Shown piece after piece: positions 48,047 to 59,097 of a stretch of 64,000 bases of DNA (position 1 is its first letter; the number at the start of each line of letters is the position of its first letter). A model generated the notes under the pieces. The model was given only the letters and a program-made list of their open reading frames with translations, had not been told where the DNA came from and did not search any database. The translations under genes and the position numbers were made by a program. The stretch is taken from positions 42,807,772 through 42,871,771 of the forward strand of contig JANVCC010000010.1 in the NCBI GenBank assembly GCA_025345505.1. The letters are read 5' to 3'. The DNA comes from Todiramphus chloris collaris. Taxonomy: Eukaryota; Chordata; Aves; Coraciiformes; Alcedinidae.

Positions 48047-48664
48047 GCTGGACAAAGAAGAACCTAATAAGGTTTAACAAGAGCAAGTGCAGAGTCCCCT
48101 ACCTGAGAAGGAACAATAAAATACACCAGTACAGGTTAGGAGTCAATCTGCTAGAGAATTGCTCCATAGAAAGGGACCTTGGGGTGCTGATAGACAGCAA
48201 GAAATCCATGGGACAGCAAAGTGCCCTTGTGTCCAAGAAGGCCAGTGGTATCCTGGGGTGCATTAAGAAGAGTGTGTCCAGCAGATCAAGGGAGGTTCTT
48301 CTCCCTCTCTACTCTGTCCTAGTGAGACCTCACCTGGAGTACTGCATCTAGTTCTGGGCTCCCCAATTCAAGAGAGACAGACATCTACTTGAGAGAGTCC
48401 AATGGAGGACTACGAGGATGATTAATGCCTTACAAGGAAAGGCTGAGAGACATAGGGCTCAACCTCTTTTCACTTGTGCATTGTGATAAGATGAGGGGCA
48501 GTGAATCCAAGATAGAGTACAGGAAGTTCCACCTCAACATGAGGAAGAACTTGTTTACTGTAAGAGCTGTAGAGCATTGGAATAGACTCCCCAGAGAAGT
48601 TGTGGAATTTCCTCTGGAGACTTTCAAGATCTGTCTGGATGCATTTCTGCATGATCTGCTCTAG
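48047..48664 (+). pseudogene. CR1 ORF2 C-terminal remnant with shared premature stop
   Basis: The plus frame to 48351 carries RRNNKIHQYRLGVNLLENCS, ERDLGVLIDSKKSMGQQSAL, ASGILGCIKKSVSSRSREVL and LVRPHLEYCI, then stops. A second open stretch (48425-48664) gives the C-terminal part with VRAVEHWNRLPREVVEF. It has no polymerase motifs and cannot be functional. The minus-strand frames at 48430-48724 are antisense. Confidence 0.85.
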
Positions 48665-48742
48665 TTTTGTCCTGCTCTGGCAGGGGGTTAGATGTCTTTG
48701 GAGGTCCCTTCCAACCCCTAACATTTTGTGAGTCTGTGATTT
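48047..48742 (+). mobile_element. CR1 LINE, 5'-truncated and internally deleted, plus strand
   Basis: CR1 coding starts after motif C, at the KNLIRFNKSKCRV block, and follows the 28-kb copy almost base for base to about 48424. It then lacks most of the GLEHL...[11 protein letters not shown] region (about 100 bp), resumes at AACCTCTTTTCACTTGTGCA, and is again near-identical from GGAAGTTCCACCTCAACATG to the end of ORF2. The 3' UTR differs from the 28-kb copy and ends CCCTAACATTTTGTGAGTCT near 48742. The TAG at 48349-48351 is at the same place as the stop in the 28-kb copy. Confidence 0.93.
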
Positions 48743-48786
48743 GCACAGGAGTGCATGATGGCACTTATTATCAGCAAGGAAATAAA

Positions 48787-49249
48787 TGTAGTGTGTCTGG
48801 CTGAGCTGCTTTTCCCCATCCAGCCCTCATGCTGCAGCACTGGGAGCTGGAGGGTGTTGATAACACACCCGTGTTATGACTGCCAGTGCTAACACAGCAC
48901 CAGAGGATGGGGGGGAAGATAGGGGAGGGGATACAGCCAACCTGAGCTGACCAGTGGGATATTCCATACCATGTGACATCAGCTCAACTATAATGGGAGA
49001 AGGCAGGAGGAGGATGTGGGGGCATTTGGCTTTGTCCTCCAAGCGGCTGCTACGTGTTCTGGAGCCCTGTTTCCTGGACTCAGCCTGACATCGCCTGCAG
49101 ATGGGAAGTAGAAAATAACATCTTATCTATCATAACCCATGGCTCTTTTCATCTTATTCTCTCCCTGCGTGCCATGCTGATGGGGGTTGGGGGGAGTGAT
49201 AGAAGGGCTTGGTGGGCACCCGGTGCTCAGACAGGGTAAACCCACCACA
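48787..49249 (+). mobile_element. Solo LTR, family 3, sibling of the 27-kb LTR
   Basis: It starts TGTAGTGTGTCTGGCTGAGC and ends AAACCCACCACA, collinear along its whole length with 27175-27643 at roughly nine in ten positions by eye. The CRE is changed to TGACATCA (48974-48981) and the TATA box to TATAATG (48989-48995). The flanks ATAAA (48782-48786) and TGAAT (from 49250) do not form a clear TSD, unlike the 27-kb copy. It begins only about 45 bp after the end of the CR1. No internal retroviral part is present. Confidence 0.9.
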
Positions 49250-51134
49250 TGAATGCACCTAATATTATGTGCCTAGGGCACAAGATACTAGAGGAATAAT
49301 GTATTTAGTACATTATATAAGTTGAGATAAGAGGAGAGAGTCCTCATGGACTGTAAGGATGTGTGCTTCCTACTTCTCTGTACTTCCACTGATGAAGTGG
49401 CATCCTGCTCGCATCTCAGTCCTTACTTCCCTCCTTCCTGAAGACCTCTTACTATGCATTCAGAAGAGTTGTCAGAGATTTTGGTCATATGATAGGGGTA
49501 AATGACATCATATGGCACAGAATTTCTGGATATACCTACCCAATATCTCTAGAAAAGTTTCCCACATTAATCATAGCAAAAGTGTGATTGAGGCAGACAA
49601 GGCTATTTGTACATTTTCTTATGAGCTGCAGGAAACTTCAAACTCTCACACTTTTAATAAAGCACGTTACTTATAGACAGTGTCTACATTAATGATCACC
49701 TAGAAAAAAACGTAGTGGTAAATAGATGTTACCACTGCAAGCACTTACTGGTATCTTCTAAATCATCTTAATTCTTAACTGAATTTGAGTTTTATTCCAA
49801 GATCAGTACCAATTTATCATAATAACTGGTGGTTTATTAGCAACTAATTAATCTTTCTGCTACTTTGTTTGACTTTGAATTGGGCTTTACTTAGGCACAA
49901 ACAAGAGTCATTAAGTGCTTTATTGTGTGAGTATAATGCAGGTTTGTAATACTTTTCCAACTGACCTACTAGATGTTTTTTCTATACTTGGCCTCTGCAA
50001 AAAGCAAAATACATGCTGATTAAATACTACCTTGGTATTTTGTATGATGAGCTGATATTTAAACTTATATCTATCATTTTGTCATATATTAAACAATAAT
50101 GCCAAGATGAGCCTTTGTTCCTCAAACAATTGAATATTTTCCTATAGCTCATCTCATGGAAAATCTATCACCTGTCAAATAAAAAGAGCCATTCTTGATT
50201 TAGTAGTGAGGCAGCATTAAGTTCATATGCAGAATAAGGCCATGGGGTGAGTATTACTGGCCCAGGTTCTACACAATTATAATCCAAATCTGTGGTAAAA
50301 TTACTTGCGCAGGCTCAGTGAAAAGGTGTAGATATTTTCCATTACACTTTGCAAAACTCTCAACCCATGGCAACAAGTGTGAAATCTTAGAAACTGTCAT
50401 CCTGAAAAGTCTTTCTCTAATACCATGTTCTCTTTAATGAAGAAAAAATGCATCCTTTTGACCCACTGTGTAAACAACTTTATTGTAGACTGGTTTGAAT
50501 AATTTGTTCTTTGTCAGAAAAGATATTTCAGGGGATGATCCTTTATAGGATGTCAGAACTCCAAGCAGATCTAGGTTGCTAAAATCACGTTATTTTTTAA
50601 TGTCTACAGCAGGAAAGTCCCCACAGGCTATGTTCAGTCTATTCCACTGTATTGGATTTTTTTAATACACCTTTGGTCTAGGACAAGAGGTGGGAGAGAA
50701 CAGCAGTTCCAGGGAGGACCTGAGCCACAAGAGCTCCTGTCTTCTGCTGTCACTTGCACGCAACCAAGACTGTATCCCTATAACATGCTGCTTTCCCATC
50801 ACTACATTGAGCAGTCCACAGGAGAGGCCACATTTCACCCAATTAACTATATTTACAATGATCCACAAGCATTCTGGAAGCAGAGTCCCTATACTCAGGA
50901 AAAATAATACATTTCCGGAATACAAAGTATTTTGCCTTTGGGTAAAGGGTAAATGTCCATTCATGAATATGAGACATCATGTTTTTGATGCTATCAGTCA
51001 CAGGATTATATTGACTTGACAAAAAGAAAGCTGTCAGGAAAAGACAGGAGGCATATGGAGCTTAGTCTCACTGTGTCATGCATAAGTTCAGGGAGTAGTG
51101 AGAAAAAGCTGGTCCTTCTTCCTGAAAACATTGG

Positions 51135-51156
51135 TGTATATATATGTATATATATA
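51135..51156. repeat. (TA)n microsatellite
   Basis: TGTATATATATG followed by TATATATATA, a short alternating purine-pyrimidine run. Confidence 0.85.
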
Positions 51157-54100
51157 GCAAAACATGTGAATAAATACTACTGTTCTGTGTTTGAAAGGAG
51201 AGTGTTAAGGTTTAGGTAAATAATATTGATATGTATGAAGACAATAAATGTATGTTTTATTTATGTATACATAAAGTGTCTATTACCATTTTGTTAGAAA
51301 CCCAAGAAAATATTTTTCTATACTGACCTCACTTATGCTGCATAATCTAATTAAGCAATTAGTCTTAAAAATTATTTTACTGTGTTTTTAATTTTGTTTT
51401 TATGTGAAGCTGAGAAAAATTATTTTTATATGTAAAACCTGCATACACGGTAAGGTAGAGTATAACAGTGCCTTTGGAAGCCAGAAGACAATATATCAAA
51501 AATGATCCACATACCAGATACCTGAGTATTAAATGATACTGTTATCTCAAGCAGATATGTCTTTCCTAGATGACAGCTTCTTCAGAACTGTCTGACAGAG
51601 CTGTTGGCCCAGAGCTTGGATAGATAAACCTTGCTGTCATTCAGACAGCATTTCTTCCCCACTGAGACGCTACACATATTTCTAAACTTTCAGCTCCTCC
51701 TTTACTGTGCCCTAGATGTGAGACTGGCAGGTGAAAAAGACTCCGATTCAGTGGTAAGTCACCCAGAATCACCCACTCTCTATGTGCCCTCCTCTTCAGC
51801 CCTTATCACAAAGTCTCCTTGAATCAGCTTTGTAGCTTGTGTACGAAGAGGAAAAATGTATTTACAAAAGTCACCCTGTTGTTGTCTTAAGAAATTTAGT
51901 AATAGACAGGCTACAGTTTTAGACAAATTTTCTACTATTGGTGTGCACAGGCTGACATTTTTTGTACCTCCTGTAAGAGCTCACTCCTGCGACTTGTACA
52001 CATTCCTGTGCAATGTACCAGAGTACAGGTGTCTGTATCTCTTTAATACTGTGCTCTTTTCAGGAATTTAAATGACGGACTTTCTGAGTTTGTAGTGTCA
52101 GAAGGTACTAATGGAAAGGTAGTGAGTCAGAGAAGCTTCCTCAGTGTCTGCTCTTGTCATGCATAAGCCCATCAGCTCTTGGCAGGCACGCTTAAGCACT
52201 GCTGGTGGCGCACTTGCTGCTTTTACTATGATCTTTATTGGAGTTCCTGGAGACACCCATATGGCTTGTGCTGCTGCCATACACTAATCCTTTGTGTAGC
52301 TGTTGGCTGATGGGGTGAGGAAATGTTCAGCTTTATTTAGCAGCATCAGATCTTACATGTCTTTCGTTTTGGACCACGACCTGCTTAGCCTGGTGTCCCC
52401 TTGGCTACCTCCATGTGTCTCATGATGGTCCAAAACTATCTTCCCTTTTTTCAGCTGTTTTTCTCAACAAATGTGTTCCAATGCAGGGCTATTTTACCTG
52501 GAATATTGAATTTAGATACTTGCAATTATTTTTGAGAGTACAAAAAATGTCACTGAAGGAAATGTAAAATAGCATTTAACAGAAAATTTCATCACAGCAG
52601 AGTGAATGAAAAACAGTGTCTATTCCTGACAAATGTATGTATGGTTAATTATTCATCAAAGCAATGCATCTGAGGTAAGCAGATGAACAAACTGAGCTCA
52701 CCCAGCATCATAATTTTAGAAACACCAAGTACTACTTCAGAAGCACATAAATAACACTTCACGCTACCCAGAAAGTTTAATATCTTGCCATTTTTTGATT
52801 AATATGAAACTGCTGCACTTATTAATCATGAGGTTTGAGCAAGTTCTGCATCAAATTCAAGTAGCTGAAAGCTGAAAGCCAAAAGCCATGGTAAGGCAAA
52901 CTAGCATGACATATGAGTACTATATAGTGATAGCATTGGTCTTTTAAAAGCAATAGGTTTCCCAGATAGTGCAGAATGACCCTACAGTACATTTAAAACT
53001 AGTAAATCTAGTGATCTGCCATATGGTTTTAGGTTAAATGACAAAGCCCTGGAATCAATCTGTCAGATCCTCAGCATGTGACACTCTTCTCCAGATGCCA
53101 TCTTGGAGTCTGTAAAATTTTCGCAACAGAGATTTTTCCTAATGAAGCTAACAAAATTTTAATGAAAATTTTTCTTTCTGAATAATGCTTTCTAGCACGT
53201 AAAGCTTCATCAGAAAATTCCTGTTCATTTCTACTACAGGAAACCTATATCACAATTCAGAACTCAAAGAGAAAAGGACTATGGAGAATAGTATCCTAAG
53301 AGAAATACAACTTCAGCATATGTTTCTTGGAAAATCTATTTTCCTCTGAGAAAAGACAGAGTAATTCTCTCTGGCATGCTGAAGTTCTAAAATCCTGATC
53401 AATATAATCTTATATATAAAAAAAAACTTTTTAATTTCTTTCCATCTCTAAAATTTGCTTTAAACTGTCATTCTTTGTGTCTGAGAATGTCTGCTGAATA
53501 CCCTTCAAAACACTGTACTGGCAGCAACTTCTTTTAAATTATTTTATTTATTTAGGGACTATATATCTGTGTATGTGCTCCTGAGATGGAAGGCAACAGC
53601 TGGAGCTCAGAAGGAATTTTAAAGTAAAAATGTTTAGAAATAGTGCAAGAACATGGCAACTCTGTTCTCATTTTGCATTTACATGCAAATAGGCATTCTA
53701 CACTATAAAATAAACTACATATTAATCAACTGTTATCAGAATATCTTGCCGGTAGGATTTTATTCTGTGACCTATTATGACGATTAAATACTGGTAGCAT
53801 AAAATGCAGACATTCTGTTTTGTCTTTCAAGCCCAAGTCATCAAATGTTTCCAGATACAGAATTGTCTTAAGCTGCTGAGAGAAGAGGTAATTTCTCCCT
53901 GTGGCAAAATGATAGTATTTAGGTGTATGTTAACCTCCAGGCTAAAGAGAAATAAAAACAATGGCTTAGAATGGCGAGAATAAGAGAACCACAAACAAGT
54001 GCTCATAGGTAAGAACTTATTTTCCAGGGATGGGTGAAAGCAGTAACAAAATACCACCTTCCAGGTAGCTTAAAATCACCAGAGGAATGGGGATAGAAAT

Positions 54101-57029
54101 AAAAGAGAAAACCTAGCAAAAGCTGATTTTACACAGCTTTCCTGTGCTTCAAAATAAACAATGCATTTTATGATACATTTCTTTAATATTTCTGTTTGCT
54201 CCACAACATGCAGCTGTTTAGAGCGTGATAATTACCATAACTTACTGCAATGTATTCATTAGCCTGTGACAAAATGCTATGGAGAAATAAAATAGTCATG
54301 GAAAGAGGAATAACATATATGTTAAAGGGGGAATATTAAAAAAAAATCAATGAGGATATTTGCATATTAAAGATATAAATGTGTGTCATGCTGTCCTATT
54401 TCTTTCTCTTTTTTTGTTACATCATCTAAATTAGGATTAAACCAAAGGCTAAAACGTGATTAGACAAAGAGGTTTCCAATCTATGTGTGCTTAAAATTAT
54501 CTTAGAAACAGTATGAACTGCTGTAATTGTAAATTTCTTGAAACCCATTAGCAAAAAATGCAAAGTCGGCTCCTCACATACGTAGCCTGGTGTATTTCCG
54601 TTGTGTTTTCGTCTTTTTTCTGTGAACAAACTGAACAATGGACTGCGATGAATCCTCAGGAGATGAGTTGTTGAGTGTGCTTTCATAGTAAATTGCATAA
54701 TTATTTCATTTCTTCCCATCAAACCCATATATACTTATGTGTATTGTAGTGTTACGAAAGTGCACATGGCTGTGGAAGCTAGTTGGAAGGAATTCAGATA
54801 TGTAAGCAAAGTGCACCTTCCCTTTGTGTGAATTTTCTCTTTTTGCTTGTCGCAGACAAAAGCATATCTTCAATAAATGTGAATGAATAATTGGATTTTC
54901 TTCCTTTTATTTGGCTCATTCTTCCAGAAATTTTTTCATCGAGATAAAAAGCTATATTCAAACTCACATTTTGTTATAATAAAAGACAACTTGGGCAATA
55001 GGGGCAAATATGCATGAATGGGTAGATTGTAATACACAGACAATAAGTATCAAAAAACAGATAGGCTGGATATTGTTGCTTCTTTTTTCTTTTCCCAAGA
55101 TATATTTATTAATCTTATCTTAAATATTCTGTTCTCCCAGGTAATGGCTTTATAAAAGAAAAATTAGTTTACTACATGGTTATATTTTATCACAACTAAG
55201 CAATCCATCGATTACCTGTCAAGCTTGTCTTATAAATTTTTTAGCAATATTTAATTGATTGAACAATGTAAAATTTTCTTTCAAAAGAAAACGTATGAGG
55301 AGATGAGGGGTTAAGAATTATTATTGACAATTGTCCAGGCTTTTGATTTTTTTTCATTATTTACCTATGATTTTTCATCTCTAATAACAAAGATGCCACA
55401 TTTCTATGGAGACCATATAACTTTGCAACTAATCTGCTTTCCTCAGAAATTTAGACTTTTTATACCCACTGAAGAGTGAAACTGAGAAGTGAAGATAGTG
55501 CAGTCTGGATCAAAGAAATAATGGGGAAAAAATTATTCTCTCTGTCCGGAGGTATCCCTTGAAGTGTGCATGTTCATTTTAAAGCAAGATAAATCAGTAA
55601 AAAAAGAGTAGAAAGTAGTAGAAAACTAGCCCCAGGCAGTCTTATGATTTATATAGGTTTTATATATGGCTATGTTTTGTTCTGCTCAAAGGAAGATAAA
55701 AAGACCACAAAGCACTTGGTATTTCAGTTGGTTGTTCTTTCTGTGATTGTTCCCCAGCACCATTCCCCACTCAAGGGAAAGGAGCAAAGGTTGGACTTCT
55801 GGAGGTATAACTCAGGATAAGAGACACTGAAAGCTAATCTGAAGAGAGATTTGAACAGAATTATTCTGAAGAGTGCTCAATACTACTTTTTTTATAAGCA
55901 ATTCTGGCACAAAGATGAGGAAGAAATCTTTCTCATTGTACCCAGAGATGTCACAGCCTCTTTGATCATTGTTATTCCAGTGCTCAGAAATCACAAGAAA
56001 ACAGTTTAACAGTCTTTATTTGATTGGTGGAATTTGAATATATGAAACTGGACCTTTTTCTTTGAGAATGAATGATCTGGTGAGAGAAACAGGACAACTT
56101 TTAAAACATAGAATGCAAGTTACTGTCATATTCTCTTAATACTTGTATTTAGGATGTTAAGAAAAATACCAGCTTACTAAAGCTCCTTATAAAATACAGG
56201 CAGAAGGGAAGGATAACACAAGTGATGGGGTCTTATGCTCTATACTTTAGTAGGTTCACAGCTGTGCCTGTAGCTACCTTGTTTCATCAGTACAGTGGAT
56301 CAAAGGCTGGAAAGAGGTCCCTAACTTTATCTAAAGATGGGGTTACCTGAAGACCTTAGCTTTCTTGTGCTTACCTCTAAGGTTTTTCAAGCTATAATTA
56401 CCAGGTTTAAAATATCTAGCTAAAATTTGAGTTCTTTTCCTGATATTTATTTTTCCTGATATTTTACATCTCATAAGGCATTTTCCCCCAGCATCTTTCA
56501 TTCAGCTCCTTCAAAAGTGAGTGTCTTGGAAAACCTGTGGGAAAGGAACAACGCAAAATAGTACACATACTGTTTGGGGATAAGCTGCAACAGTATAATA
56601 ACTATCATAACTGCTTCTATTTGGGTATCAACAGAAACTACTATCAATTCTGCTTCTGACTACATAAAAAGACACAGAAAGTGTCACAGCACGAGTCACC
56701 TTAGAAGGGTCAACACAATGGTCACCTTAGAAACTCAGACAGATAGAAAGCGAGCAATAAACTCATTTGTGATAAAACCGAGACACAGAATTATGGTCAG
56801 AAAGGAGACAACCAGTCTGTAATGATATAGGCTTGCCCCAACAGTATACAGTTCACTTGCTCCGACAGTAATATCAGTGATTTCCTTCCAGGTAATTTTC
56901 TAGGACCTGTGCAAGGGTTAATCCATCCCCAAAGTTGATTCAGCTCCCCTTGTTGAGTGTGTGTGTCCTGGACTGATCTGATCAGCAGCGTTAAGTGGCA
57001 CAGAAGAAAGGATTACTGTCACGTTGGGA

Positions 57030-57072
57030 TTTTTTTTTTTCTCTCTTTTTTTCTTTTTTTTTTTCTTTTTTT
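57030..57072. repeat. Uninterrupted 43-nt pyrimidine tract
   Basis: Only T and C for 43 bases: T runs with CTCTC and single C interruptions. It is a homopyrimidine-homopurine tract of the kind that can adopt triplex structure, or a decayed poly-T run. It is not next to a recognised element. Confidence 0.9.
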
Positions 57073-57520
57073 GAGGAGGAATTGATATGAGGTGAGATGT
57101 TCTTGAAGAAACACAATAGGCCCTTTCTAAATAAAATCAAAATAATAATTTATCCATGCACCTTCTTAAAAGAGAACTGGAGAGCTGTTCATCATGAAGA
57201 GTAAGGCAGAACAAAACAGAGTGGAACAGAATAGAAATCGTTGGCCAGTTGTTCTCCTGTGCTAAGAACCTGAAAAAGTGCTACATCATCAGATTAGCTT
57301 GCTGCTTCTCTGACATTTGAAGGTTTAAATCCATTAGAGAAATGGAAAGGGTTATATGCTGTCTTCTTCAAGCTGTAGGAAGAGTGAGGCAAGAAATATT
57401 GAAAAATTATTTGATTCTGAATAGCTTAGAAAAGGAAATTTTAAAGCTTGATAGTGGTTCTGGCTGAAGAAGAGAAAATACAAGTAGAACATATATCTTC
57501 AGATGCTATTTATCTGTCAA

Positions 57521-57600
57521 TCTATCTATCCATCCATCCATAAGTATATACACCTGCATATATATATATATATATCAAAACCAGTATATACACACACATA
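57521..57600. repeat. Compound microsatellite: ATCT/ATCC then (AT)n then (CA)n
   Basis: TCTATCTATCCATCCATCCA at 57521-57540, (AT)9 at 57558-57575, and a short ACACACAC-type stretch near 57590-57598. It is likely polymorphic in length. Confidence 0.9.
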
Positions 57601-59072
57601 TTTATATCTGCTATGAGTACTCAGTTGAAAGAACAAGCTGTTGGTAGGTTCTGTTTGTTGAGGAGGAGTTGAGACATTAATTTTATCTCAAGTTCCTGTG
57701 ATGTCTCAACTTTAAAGTGAAAACACTTTCACCTAGTACTACAAAAACACACAGTATTATGAGAACTAATTTACACAGCTCAGATTTCTGAAAAAAAACC
57801 CCCACATTCTTTAATGTCTGCATCTATATGGAAGGAAAGCTGAAACAAGAACATGTCCAGGCTTTTGTCCCTGTGAGATAATCTGTAATGCTATCTTAAG
57901 CTATATAAGGAGTGTTTAATTGTGTGGACATCTGAAATCTTTGCACTATCAGGTTGCAATGATTTTCACCTACCTGGATTGTAATCAGTCTGCTTGATAC
58001 ATTCAGGTGTCTCCCAGTTTGCAGACCCATGCCTGCGATGGCTTTTTTGTTTTGCTTTAAATAAAATATTGCTATCTCTAAATTGAAATATCAGCCAGAT
58101 ATACTTGTAGAACATCCAGTTTTATGGAGGATGAAATTGAAGCAATTAACATCTTTATATGACCATATGCTAACAAATTAATAAATGTTTAAATTGGCCT
58201 TGATTAAAAGATCAGAGTGGCACCAGCATCTGCTTATGATGTTGATACTCAGGAAAGTATAAAAAAAAAATCCAACGAAGTAGGGATGCTGCTGAAGTAG
58301 TGGATGAATCTAGCTTTAAAAAGCCAAGAAGGCACAGAAGATCAACCAGGAGCAGTCATAGATATCCTGGTGTGATCTACTTGTGACTTCTGTGATTGGT
58401 GCTGAGAGGCTTGACACACTGAAAAGGCTAACAAAGTCCCACACTAAGTACAGTTGGAGGCCAAAGATCACTGTTGTGTGTACACGATACCTGCACACCT
58501 TGGTGGTTAGCAGCCACTCTGTGCAGCAAGGAGCTACTTTTGTGTGCGTGACTGTAACACCTTGTAGTTACTATTAAGTTATATAGCAGCTCTCAATCCC
58601 TTTCTACTGCCTTTTCTGTTTCAGCAGGCCACAGTTCCTACGTTTGGGATTACTACTACACACAACTCTCCCTCATCAGTTTGTTCTGAAAAAACTGGGG
58701 GAGCAGACCTCTGTATTAATCTCTTTTCTTTCCATGTAGCTTCTGTCTAATCAGAGCACTCCACATCATAGAGGAGCTAAACACTGCCACCTGAATGCTG
58801 ACCCCTCTAGAAAATCACTGCATCTGTACTGGAACCACAGTCATTTATGTTGATTCTCTGAAGGATCACATTAAAGGTAGTCATTTACTATCATATTGTC
58901 TTGCTCCTGTTTTGGTCTTGGGTCCAAGATGCCCCATTATTAATATCAACTGTAACTGGTTTGCACGCAGTAATAATCTGAAATGAACCATTTTGCTGAA
59001 AAAATCTACTGTACAAAGGGCAATGTCTGCCAGGGTCTGTATTCTACAGCGGGTGTTGATGCAAACCATTTC

Positions 59073-59097
59073 ATGAACTGGTGTAAATCCAGTTCAT
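59073..59097. repeat. Perfect 9-bp inverted repeat, 7-nt loop
   Basis: ATGAACTGG (59073-59081), TGTAAAT, CCAGTTCAT (59089-59097). No gene or element boundary adjoins it. Confidence 0.8.

Noticed and set aside
27175..49249. The two family-3 LTRs as the ends of one 22-kb provirus
   Set aside because: The left LTR has its own perfect TSD on both sides, the LTRs differ at about one position in ten, and the DNA between contains no retroviral genes but several independent insertions.
27175..49249. A segmental duplication containing both the family-3 LTR and the CR1
   Set aside because: The order is LTR then CR1 at 27-29 kb but CR1 then LTR at 48-49 kb, and the spacer DNA is unrelated, so the two pairs are not a simple duplicated block.
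52098..52280. 60-codon minus frame with Ala-rich start in slightly GC-richer DNA
   Set aside because: No family recognised; too short to support without homology.
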